Below are positions 17,201-24,278 of a stretch of DNA of 64,000 nucleotides, in pieces (the first letter of the stretch is position 1; every line of letters starts with the position of its first letter). This DNA is from an uncultured Saprospiraceae bacterium (GTDB lineage: Bacteria > Bacteroidota > Bacteroidia > Chitinophagales > Saprospiraceae). The notes beneath the pieces are model-generated. The model was not told the origin of the DNA. It was given only the letters and a program-made list of their open reading frames with translations, and ran no database searches. The stretch is taken from positions 248,001 through 312,000 of the forward strand of contig CAKZQC010000026.1 in NCBI GenBank assembly GCA_937139495.1, read 5' to 3'. The position numbers and the translations under genes were made by a program.

Positions 17201-17538
17201 TGAATGATAACTTGACTCGTATGGTATTGAACCCTGACGTAACGGTTCGTACACGTGGAGTTATCGAAAAATGTAGCTTCTGTGTTCAGCGTATTCAAGA
17301 AGGTAAATTAGCAGCTAAAGTAGAAGCTCGTAAATTGGAAGAAACAGATATTCAAGTTGCTTGTCAGCAATCTTGTCCAACTGGTGCAATTGTTTTTGGT
17401 GACATGAACGATAGCAATAGTGAAGTAACTAAACTGAAAGAAACCAAACGTGCTTATATTGTTATTGAAGAAACTAACGTTCGTTCGTCTGTTAGCTATT
17501 TGATGAAAGTAAATAATAGAGACGAAAATTTCGCATAA
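14281..17538 (+). CDS. actB: ACIII subunit ActB, molybdopterin-like/iron-sulfur fusion
   Basis: 1,085 residues. Residues 40-60 carry a Tat-type signal (NRRDFLKLMG) that ends in a lipobox-like VASC (Cys60), so a lipid anchor is possible. Residues about 65-780 resemble the molybdopterin oxidoreductase fold, which in ACIII has no cofactor. The C-terminal B2 domain binds four iron-sulfur clusters through C838/841/844/848, C893/896/901/905, C925/931/935 with C998/C1001, and C1028/C1032. Single-letter guides are CTGCGACTVAC, CQHCDNAPC and CSFC. ActB lies on the periplasmic side and links quinol oxidation in ActC to the hemes. A Pro/Thr/Ala-rich linker lies near 560-595. The family runs to about 1,000 residues, so the length fits. 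Confidence 0.95.
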   Translation: MNKKENNKVWIGVEDLTNDAALQENQGIEFQQEEEQGSTNRRDFLKLMGFSLGAATVASCEAPVNKAIPYVIKPEEIVPGVATFFASAIVQSGDVLPALIKTREGRPIKIEGNPGVGINETFTKGGTSARMQASVLSLYDTNRVTSAGQVAEGNFVSLPWADLDKAVTAGLKGNIRVVTHTNNSPTFAKAFAAFQATHPGAKLVQYDPISASAMIAANKRSFGVAGVPDYHFERAKCIVSIDADFLGTWISPVEFSKDYSVNRKVTDNDINDAQTKMSTHIQFESRMSMTGSNADHRVLIKPSEMGAAVGALYAAVASETGTTPAGSGPAANFAWAKASAAIKSTAKKLAENNRQALVVCGINDENIQLVVNEINKMVGAVGNTMDISASAHSRQRLGSDAAIQNLVQEMNNGSVDALLVCAGANPAYDLAGLAEQFKTGVAKCALSVSMALSMDETASVCQYIAPDHHNLESWGDAEPKKGEYYLVQPTISPLFKTRAAGQSLLTWAGKPQAYDKFLQQNWKQTFAGSYMMFQSFWNNALHDGWYKNAINKTVNVEPTATVEATATTNQEAPIVEETAPIAAPSSDISSALANLPTGGSGGLEVCFYETVQLGSGADANNPWLQEMPDPVMRTTWDNFIQIPISSDGVDSFSSLNNLNDGDEAEVTVNGQKYKLPVFRQFGQMAGTISIALGYGRTHAGKCGNGVGQNLYPAVKDFKYNAAAALSEKVGKDGLYANVQMHHTFGITTEEGGKTKKHELKSGDKVPYNVDEAELGFQGALVERSIFFHSTAKDLPGELVSLAKKRKGYQDLNAKGLYPEHEVYKMGHHWGMTVDLNSCTGCGACTVACMAENNVPVVGKYEVNKVHEMTWLRIDRYFYGNEETPNAVYMPMMCQHCDNAPCENVCPVAATNHSSEGLNQMTYNRCVGTRYCANNCPYKVRRFNWMDYTSADIFPSNEVDMNRGVESNEEEYIYMNDNLTRMVLNPDVTVRTRGVIEKCSFCVQRIQEGKLAAKVEARKLEETDIQVACQQSCPTGAIVFGDMNDSNSEVTKLKETKRAYIVIEETNVRSSVSYLMKVNNRDENFA

Positions 17539-17611
17539 GAATAATATATAGACAATCAGGAGCTGCTACGCAGTTTCTGGAAGAGCAATTCAAGATAAAA
17601 ACATAAATTTT

Positions 17612-19183
17612 ATGAGTGCAGTTGTTTCCAATGTTCGCCCACCCTTAGTAACGGGCAACAAGACATATCACGATATAACAGAGGACATTTGTTCGCCAAC
17701 TGAGAAATTACCGGGTATTGGTTGGGTATTCTGTTTACTAGCTTCATTGGGGCTTTTAGGATTCGGTACCGTAGCCGTTTTTTGTACTGTATGGTACGGA
17801 ATCGGAACATGGCACCTAAACCGTACTGTCGGTTGGGGTTGGGATATTACCAACTTCGTTTGGTGGGTAGGTATCGGTCACGCAGGAACATTGATTTCTG
17901 CCATTTTGCTACTTTTTCGTCAGAAATGGCGTACAGGGGTGAATAGAGCCGCAGAGGCGATGACTATTTTTGCAGTTATCTGTGCCGCATTTTTTCCAGG
18001 TATTCACATGGGGCGTCCTTGGATGGCATTCTTTGTATTTCCTTACCCAAATACACGTGGACCATTATGGGTAAACTTTAACTCACCATTGTTATGGGAT
18101 GTATTTGCAATTTCTACTTACTTTACGGTATCATTATTATTCTGGTACACTGGTTTGGTACCTGATTTTGCTACCATTCGTGACCGTGCTACTGGTTTCA
18201 GAAGAAAAGTATATAACTTCTTATCTTTTGGTTGGACAGGTTCTGCCAAGCACTGGCAACGTTGGGAATCATTATCTTTGATTCTTGCAGGTCTAGCTAC
18301 ACCGTTGGTACTTTCTGTACACACGATTGTATCATTTGATTTTGCGACTTCTGTTATTCCAGGTTGGCACACAACTATCTTCCCTCCGTATTTCGTAGCA
18401 GGAGCTATTTTCTCTGGTTTTGCGATGGTACAGACATTGATGATTATCACTAGAAAAATTCTAGGATTGGAAGACTATATTACTGTAGAACACGTAGAGT
18501 CGATGAATAAAGTAATCGTACTAACAGGTTCTATTGTAGGGGTAGCTTACTTGACAGAGCTATTCGTAGCTTGGTACTCAGGTTATATCTATGAGCAGTA
18601 CGCATTCTACAACCGTGCATTAGGACCATATTGGTGGGCTTATGCAGCGATGATGACTTGTAATGTTATCACACCTCAGTTCTTCTGGTTCCGTTCTATG
18701 CGTAGAAGTATTGCCGTAACTTTTGTATTGTCTATCATCGTAAATATTGGTATGTGGTTCGAGCGTTTTGTGATTATCGCCACAACATTAGCTAACGATT
18801 TTATTCCATCAAGTTGGAGTTATTATACACCATCATGGGTAGAAGCAGGAATTTATATCTTTACTTTCGGACTATTCGGTACTTTGTATCTTATCTTTAT
18901 CCGTGTAGCACCAGTAGTTGCTATTGCAGAGATTAAGTCTATCTTGAAATCTTCTGGAGACCAGTATGTAGGACCTCAAATAGCAGACAAAACAGGTCAA
19001 AATAACGTAGCAGGTCACCACGATGATCACCACGAGCATGAGTTGGCAGTCGTACCTGGTACTTCTATTGTAGCCAAAGAAGCTAAAAACGATATTAATA
19101 CTATCGAAAAAGCAATCGAGGATTTCAAAGATGAGTTGGGTGACTATAACAACGAAGACAATCCTGAAGACGATAAAAAATAA
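17612..19183 (+). CDS. actC: ACIII subunit ActC, NrfD-type quinol-binding membrane subunit
   Basis: 523 residues, polytopic with about ten hydrophobic helices, NrfD/PsrC family. In ACIII this subunit carries the quinol oxidation site next to ActB. Family-typical stretches include WWVGIGHAGTLISA and LFRQKWRTGVNRAAEAMT early in the protein, and IHMGRPW. The hydrophilic C-terminal tail (from about residue 455) is acidic and contains a His/Asp cluster (GHHDDHHEHE, near 19012-19044) that is not needed for the fold. The gene starts 73 nt after actB, and a small hairpin (CTGC-TAC-GCAG) lies in the gap. The call is secure from sequence and position. Confidence 0.95.
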   Translation: MSAVVSNVRPPLVTGNKTYHDITEDICSPTEKLPGIGWVFCLLASLGLLGFGTVAVFCTVWYGIGTWHLNRTVGWGWDITNFVWWVGIGHAGTLISAILLLFRQKWRTGVNRAAEAMTIFAVICAAFFPGIHMGRPWMAFFVFPYPNTRGPLWVNFNSPLLWDVFAISTYFTVSLLFWYTGLVPDFATIRDRATGFRRKVYNFLSFGWTGSAKHWQRWESLSLILAGLATPLVLSVHTIVSFDFATSVIPGWHTTIFPPYFVAGAIFSGFAMVQTLMIITRKILGLEDYITVEHVESMNKVIVLTGSIVGVAYLTELFVAWYSGYIYEQYAFYNRALGPYWWAYAAMMTCNVITPQFFWFRSMRRSIAVTFVLSIIVNIGMWFERFVIIATTLANDFIPSSWSYYTPSWVEAGIYIFTFGLFGTLYLIFIRVAPVVAIAEIKSILKSSGDQYVGPQIADKTGQNNVAGHHDDHHEHELAVVPGTSIVAKEAKNDINTIEKAIEDFKDELGDYNNEDNPEDDKK

Positions 19184-19238
19184 TTTAGCAACCGAATAGG
19201 GACGTACTTTAAGCGTCCTCATAAATATATATACAGTA

Positions 19239-19769
19239 ATGAGAGTATTAAATAAAAAAGTGCTTTTCGGCTTGTACAACGATGAGGAGATACTCAAATC
19301 AGCTATCCTCGAAATCAATGGAGAAAATGCTGAAATAATGGAGGTATATACCCCATTTCCAGTACACGGTCTTGATCCTTATTTAGGATTCAATGAATCT
19401 CGTCTTCACATTGCAGGTTTCTTGTATGGTATGATGGGAACTACATTGGCTTTTGGCTTTATGTCTTGGGTGTTTACAGCCAACTGGCCTATTATATTTG
19501 GTGGTAAACCATATTTCTCTGTTCCTTCTTTCATACCAATTACTTTTGAGTTTACGGTATTGATGGCAGCAGTAGGAATGGTTATTACCTTCTACCTAAT
19601 CTGCGGCTTAGGACCAGGTGTAGAAAACCCTTACTTGGATCCTCGTATCACGGATGATAAATTTTGTATTGCCTTCGATGTTACCAATAGCTCAAGAGAA
19701 GAGGTAGCCGCTCTTTCTGGTTTGCTACAAAGAACAAGTGCAGAAGAAGTCCATACCAAAAATATCTAA
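19239..19769 (+). CDS. actD: ACIII subunit ActD (DUF3341)
   Basis: 176 residues. The N-terminal 45 residues form a small soluble alpha/beta domain (VLFGLYNDEEILKSAI, then VYTPFPVHGLD). Two transmembrane helices follow at about 60-85 and 105-130, with the family stretch FGGKPYFSVPSFIPITFE between them, then a short cytoplasmic C-terminus. ActD is a structural subunit that packs against ActC/ActF; no cofactor is bound. A dyad GGACG-N9-CGTCC at 19200-19218 lies in the 55-nt gap after actC. The actE ATG is 29 nt downstream. Confidence 0.95.
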   Translation: MRVLNKKVLFGLYNDEEILKSAILEINGENAEIMEVYTPFPVHGLDPYLGFNESRLHIAGFLYGMMGTTLAFGFMSWVFTANWPIIFGGKPYFSVPSFIPITFEFTVLMAAVGMVITFYLICGLGPGVENPYLDPRITDDKFCIAFDVTNSSREEVAALSGLLQRTSAEEVHTKNI

Positions 19770-19798
19770 TTGCAACACCTGATAATCGAATCATACAA

Positions 19799-20983
19799 AT
19801 GAAAAATATAAATAGCTTTTATTCTTTAGCTTCTGTTTGTGTAGCCAGCTTATTATTATTTAGCTGTAGCCAAGCAGGAGGAGAGCAACCGGGCAGTGAG
19901 TTCATGCCTGATATGGCACACTCTGTCGCTTACGAAGCCAACTATAACACGTATTACTACAATAATACTTGGGGTTCGGAAGAAGAGTACGAAAAGATGG
20001 CAGGACCTCGTAAACCTGTGAACGGTACCGTAGCTAGAGGACATATTCCTTATGCCTACAAAAACTTGGAACAGTTTAGAGAGAGCAGCAACGAATCTTT
20101 TACGGAACTACAAACTAAAGCAGCGGAGGTCGCATTGAAAGATGCTACTTTAGTCAACTCAATCAATCCAACTAATAAGGAGGATCTCGAAAAAGTACTG
20201 GTACATGGCAAAGAATTGTACACCGTAGCTTGTGCGGTTTGTCATGGTAAAAAAGGAGATGGAAACGGTTCTATCTATAACGCTGGAAACGGTCCTTATT
20301 CTGCCGCTCCGGCCAATTACTTGACAGACGATTTGATCAATGCTTCTGATGCTCGTTATTACAACGCAATCATGAACGGTAAAGGTCAAATGCAATCGCA
20401 TGCTGACAAATTGAATGAAGAAGAGCGTTGGAAAGTAATTCACTATATCCGCTCTTTGCAAGCTGATAAAAAAGGCTTAGACTACTTTGAGCAAATGGGA
20501 GCTACTGCTAGCAAAAACCTAACACTTAAGGAGGCTTTCGCCAAAATGATGGAAGAAAACGAAAAGGCAGTAGCAGCTTCTTTAGAAACAACAACTAATG
20601 CTAACGACTCTGCTGCTACAGCTAGTCCTGCACAAGGAAAAGCAATGGCAGTTAAGTTAGATAATGTTTTGTACAGCACAGGATTAGCAGTATTGAAACA
20701 AACTTCTTACCAAACGCTACAAGAATTATTGGAAATACTAAATATGTATCCTTCTATCAAAATAGAAATTGGAGGACATACCGATAATATAGGACAGCCA
20801 AATACTAACATGCAATTGTCAGAAGATAGAGCTCGCTCTGTATTTAACTATTTGGTAAGCGAAGGAATTGCGAAAGATAGATTATCTTTCCGAGGATATG
20901 GCGAATCAAGCCCAATAGCTACCAATAATTCAGAAGCAGGTAGAAGACAAAATAGAAGAACAGAAGTCAAAATTGTTAAGTAA
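19799..20983 (+). CDS. actE: ACIII subunit ActE: monoheme cytochrome c lipoprotein fused to OmpA-type peptidoglycan-binding domain
   Basis: 394 residues, about twice the usual ActE length. A lipoprotein signal ends at LFSC (Cys23). The ActE signature FMPDMAHSVAYE follows near residue 36, and the cytochrome domain has CAVCH at 145-149 with a likely distal Met in GKGQMQSH. An Ala/Thr-rich linker (about 250-285) leads to a complete OmpA C-terminal domain (about 288-394). That domain keeps GHTDN with Asp329 and the NxxLSxxRAxxVxxxL motif with Arg344, the residues that contact diaminopimelate in OmpA. The reading frame is continuous and no internal start is evident. Inference: the respiratory complex is tethered to the cell wall. 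Position between actD and actF leaves the ActE identity in no doubt. Confidence 0.95.
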   Translation: MKNINSFYSLASVCVASLLLFSCSQAGGEQPGSEFMPDMAHSVAYEANYNTYYYNNTWGSEEEYEKMAGPRKPVNGTVARGHIPYAYKNLEQFRESSNESFTELQTKAAEVALKDATLVNSINPTNKEDLEKVLVHGKELYTVACAVCHGKKGDGNGSIYNAGNGPYSAAPANYLTDDLINASDARYYNAIMNGKGQMQSHADKLNEEERWKVIHYIRSLQADKKGLDYFEQMGATASKNLTLKEAFAKMMEENEKAVAASLETTTNANDSAATASPAQGKAMAVKLDNVLYSTGLAVLKQTSYQTLQELLEILNMYPSIKIEIGGHTDNIGQPNTNMQLSEDRARSVFNYLVSEGIAKDRLSFRGYGESSPIATNNSEAGRRQNRRTEVKIVK

Positions 20984-21033
20984 TAACAGTAAGGCTTAAT
21001 ACACGATATTAAAATAAAATCAATCTTTATAAA

Positions 21034-22599
21034 ATGAGCAATCATAGTCATAGTAACGAAACCAGTAACGAAAACTTCGTTTTTACTGGCACAGCCAAGC
21101 TATTTACTTTGGTACTAATCGCTATAGGGGCAATATGCCTAGCATTATCCTGGTTTAGCGGAAGTGACGACATGCACCACATGCGTTTCTGGACCAACTA
21201 TTTGCATAATTCTGTTTTCTTTGTGGGAATAGCATTTGCAGCAGTTCTATTTTTGTCTACACACACGATGGCGTGGGGTGGATGGCAAACAATTTTCAAG
21301 CGTATCCCTGAAGCAATGATGCCATTTTTGTATGTTGGCGTTGTATTATTTGCTATTCTAGGTATCGCTATTTACATGGGTGCATCTGGTACAGAATTAT
21401 TGTACTTATGGAACGAACCTAACTATTTGGATCCAACGCATGCTGATTATGATGCACTGGCGCACCATAAGTCTGCTTTTGTCAATCCAACAGCCTATTT
21501 GTTGACAGCGTTGATTGTTGCAGTTTGGTCTATCTTTGCATTCATGTTCAGAAAACTATCTATTCAGCAAGATAATACACCACATACGATTACATCTGGC
21601 GATACGGTACCTAAACTAACTAAGAGAACCCGTATTTATGCAGCAGCATTTTTACCAATTGCTGGTTTTTCTAGTGCTTACTGTATTTGGCAATGGGTAA
21701 TGTCAGTGGACACACACTGGTATTCTACTTTGTTTGCTTGGTACGCTACAGTTAGTATGTGGGTAGCTATGGTAGCTATGATGTACATGCTTATCTTGTA
21801 TCTACGTTCTAAAGGACATTTGAAAGCCTTTACAGACGAACACACACATGATTTAGGAAAATATATCTTCGGATTTAGCATCTTTTGGACATACCTATGG
21901 TTCTCTCAATTTATGTTGATTTGGTACTCTAATAATGGAGAGGAAACACAATATTTCTACTTGAGATTTGAGCAATTCAAGCCTATCTTCTTTATCAACT
22001 TGTTTATCAATTTCGTATTGCCTTTCTTCATCTTGATGATGAATAGCTCGAAACGTACATTAGGTACACTCGCATTTACTGCTGGTTTGGTATTCTTTGG
22101 TCACTGGTTGGATTTTTACCAAATGATTAAGCCAGGGGTATGGTACAACTATGAGCATGTAATGCACCTCAAGCACGCTGGACATGGTGCTGGACACAGC
22201 GACCCAGCACATGATGCACACGATACCAATGGTCACGACCATAGTAATGATGCACACGACCATAGCACCGAATCACATGATGCACATGGCGATGCTACTT
22301 ACCAATTGCAACCAAATGATATACAGCAACCAAAAGCAGTATTGACAAGTGGAGGAGACCATAATAATACAGCAGCTACAAGTGGTGATGATCATCATGA
22401 AAAAGAGCACAGTACTGTAATGGGTGTACACATACCGGGTCTAATAGAAATAGGCACTATGCTTGGATTCTTAGGGCTGTTCTTATTTGTAACACTTACT
22501 ATGTTGAGTAGAGCATCATTATATCCTAAGAATGATCCTTACTTGCTTGAAAGTGAGCACCACGATACAGGAGTAGGAGTGATAAAAGACATTCACTAG
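21034..22599 (+). CDS. actF: ACIII subunit ActF, NrfD-like membrane subunit with His-rich insert
   Basis: 521 residues, polytopic with about ten hydrophobic helices, homologous in fold to ActC and its structural counterpart in ACIII; proton-translocation roles have been proposed for it. Residues about 377-462 (nt 22162-22420) form a hydrophilic insert with dense His/Asp (for example AHDTNGHDHSNDAHDH). It is followed by one more helix (LIEIGTMLGFLGLFLFVTL) and a short tail. Such a loop can bind metal, but function is inference. The N-terminus also starts with SNHSHSNE. The gene lies 50 nt after actE, and the oxidase genes follow after a 65-nt gap containing a small hairpin (22633-22648). Confidence 0.94.
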   Translation: MSNHSHSNETSNENFVFTGTAKLFTLVLIAIGAICLALSWFSGSDDMHHMRFWTNYLHNSVFFVGIAFAAVLFLSTHTMAWGGWQTIFKRIPEAMMPFLYVGVVLFAILGIAIYMGASGTELLYLWNEPNYLDPTHADYDALAHHKSAFVNPTAYLLTALIVAVWSIFAFMFRKLSIQQDNTPHTITSGDTVPKLTKRTRIYAAAFLPIAGFSSAYCIWQWVMSVDTHWYSTLFAWYATVSMWVAMVAMMYMLILYLRSKGHLKAFTDEHTHDLGKYIFGFSIFWTYLWFSQFMLIWYSNNGEETQYFYLRFEQFKPIFFINLFINFVLPFFILMMNSSKRTLGTLAFTAGLVFFGHWLDFYQMIKPGVWYNYEHVMHLKHAGHGAGHSDPAHDAHDTNGHDHSNDAHDHSTESHDAHGDATYQLQPNDIQQPKAVLTSGGDHNNTAATSGDDHHEKEHSTVMGVHIPGLIEIGTMLGFLGLFLFVTLTMLSRASLYPKNDPYLLESEHHDTGVGVIKDIH

Positions 22600-22632
22600 A
22601 ATAGAGACAAACGACTATAAAATTTCAATAAA

Positions 22633-22648
22633 AAGTGTTGCGACACTT
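22633..22648 (+). other. Intercistronic hairpin between actF and the subunit II gene
   Basis: AAGTGT-TGCG-ACACTT, a 6-bp stem with a 4-nt loop and flanking A/T that can extend it. No U-tract, so a processing or pausing element is more likely than a terminator. Confidence 0.35.
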
Positions 22649-22664
22649 ATAAAATATATTAAAC

Positions 22665-24191
22665 ATGGCATTATTAATTGGAACGTTATGTACCATTTTG
22701 CTGACTGTATTTGTAGTACAAATAGCAAAAGCTAGAGAGCTGGCTTCAGTTGTCCGTGCAGATGCTTCTGAAGAATACGAAGTGAACAAGTTTCACGCTG
22801 GCGTCGGTATGGTATTCATGGTGGCATTTCTTGTCGCTTGTGTATGGTCATTCATATACTATACACCTATTATTTTAGGCTGGGGGCCAAATATCGCAGC
22901 CTCTAAGCACGGTGTTGAGGTAGATTACCTTTTCAACTTAACATTATTCTTTACAGGAATTGTATTTATCCTGACACACATTGCCTTGTTTTGGTTTGCA
23001 TGGAAATACAGAGGAAGACCTGGAAGAAAAGCACTATATTGGGCTCACAACGAAACACTAGAAATGGTGTGGATGATTGTTCCTGCAATCGTAATGACTT
23101 TCTTGGTAGTAGGTGGACTACAAGCATGGAACAATATCATGACTGACTTGCCAGAAGATGCAAAAAGTGTTGTGCTACCTGGAATAGATAACGATAAAGA
23201 ATATTTGGAAATAGAAGCTACTGGATCACAGTTTTTGTGGTACCTACGCTACCCAGGTAGAGATGGTGTTATCGGTAGAAAATATTTCACACAAATTAAT
23301 AGCAAAAATCCAGTTGGACAGACTTGGGAAGATGATGCAAATTTAGATGATTTCATGACAAATGAAATTGTATTGCCAGTCGATAGAAAAGTAAGAGTAC
23401 GTGTAACTGCTCGTGATGTATTGCATAACTTCTATATCAAAGATATGCGTGTCAAAATGGATGCAGTTCCAGGTATGCCAACTTACTTTATCTTTACGCC
23501 AACTGTTACAACTGACTCTATGCGTCGTCGCTTGAGCAAACGTCCAGAATGGCAAGTGCCTAATGAAGACAATCCAAAACAACAACGTTGGGAAACGTTT
23601 GAGTACGAGTTGGCTTGTGCAGAGCTTTGTGGTCGTGGTCACTACTCGATGAGAAACATCGTCAAGATTGTTGAAAAAGAGGAATACCTAGCATGGTTGG
23701 ATACTAAAGAAGGCGGAGAACTAGAAACTGTAGTCGATAGTGTTAACAATGTTACTACTTACGGTCTTAAAGCTAATTCTGTGAAATCGCAATACTTTGA
23801 AACTGTATATGGAAAAGAAGGCGATCCACAAAAAGACAATGCTAAAATTGCAAACATGGAAACCCTAGTGAAGGATAAAGTGTTTATTAAGAAAGACTTG
23901 GCAGAAGCAAAGGCTCTAAGAGATGCAACTCAATACAAATCAGCTGCTTACAATAAGGCTGACAAAGCAATGGCGGATATTGAAACGCAGTTGAATATCA
24001 CTCGCTATACAATGGTATTGGCAGATTCTAAAGCAGCTTTAGCCAATTCTAACAAAATATTGGCAGAATTAAAAGCAAACACTGTTGTAGAGGTTGTTAC
24101 TCCTACAGTAGTTACGGATACTGCTGCTACTGTATCAGTTACCGATAGCTTACCATCAGAAACTGCTCCAGAAGAAGCAGTCAATAACTAA
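22665..24191 (+). CDS. ctaC: Cytochrome c oxidase subunit II with long C-terminal extension
   Basis: 508 residues. The N-terminus has four hydrophobic helices (residues about 2-22, 45-70, 85-112 and 125-148), a pattern found in Bacteroidota subunit II. The periplasmic cupredoxin domain holds the complete CuA site: Cys318, Glu320, Cys322, His326 and Met329 in CAELCGRGHYSM, with an earlier ligand-bearing VLHNFYIKDMRV. It accepts electrons from cytochrome c domains and passes them to subunit I. After about residue 345 there is an extension of some 160 residues, helical and Lys/Ala/Glu-rich, ending in a Thr/Val-rich tail. It has no CXXCH, so it is not a caa3-type fused cytochrome. The extension is unusual and unexplained. 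Confidence 0.95.
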   Translation: MALLIGTLCTILLTVFVVQIAKARELASVVRADASEEYEVNKFHAGVGMVFMVAFLVACVWSFIYYTPIILGWGPNIAASKHGVEVDYLFNLTLFFTGIVFILTHIALFWFAWKYRGRPGRKALYWAHNETLEMVWMIVPAIVMTFLVVGGLQAWNNIMTDLPEDAKSVVLPGIDNDKEYLEIEATGSQFLWYLRYPGRDGVIGRKYFTQINSKNPVGQTWEDDANLDDFMTNEIVLPVDRKVRVRVTARDVLHNFYIKDMRVKMDAVPGMPTYFIFTPTVTTDSMRRRLSKRPEWQVPNEDNPKQQRWETFEYELACAELCGRGHYSMRNIVKIVEKEEYLAWLDTKEGGELETVVDSVNNVTTYGLKANSVKSQYFETVYGKEGDPQKDNAKIANMETLVKDKVFIKKDLAEAKALRDATQYKSAAYNKADKAMADIETQLNITRYTMVLADSKAALANSNKILAELKANTVVEVVTPTVVTDTAATVSVTDSLPSETAPEEAVNN

Positions 24192-24278
24192 GAGTTTATT
24201 AAGTAAAGTATATTATATATATAACAATGGAGTCGCCTTTTGTGACTTCAATCCTAAAGATTTAAAATTTTAGCTAAC

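Noticed and set aside
16726..17298. Antisense 190-residue ORF in the iron-sulfur part of actB
   Set aside because: Cys/Thr/Val-rich composition is a shadow of the actB codons; actB itself is certain.
14281..17538. A true molybdenum oxidoreductase (formate or nitrate type)
   Set aside because: Operon order with ActA/C/D/E/F identifies ActB of ACIII, whose molybdopterin-like domain holds no cofactor, and no Cys/SeCys catalytic residue context was seen.
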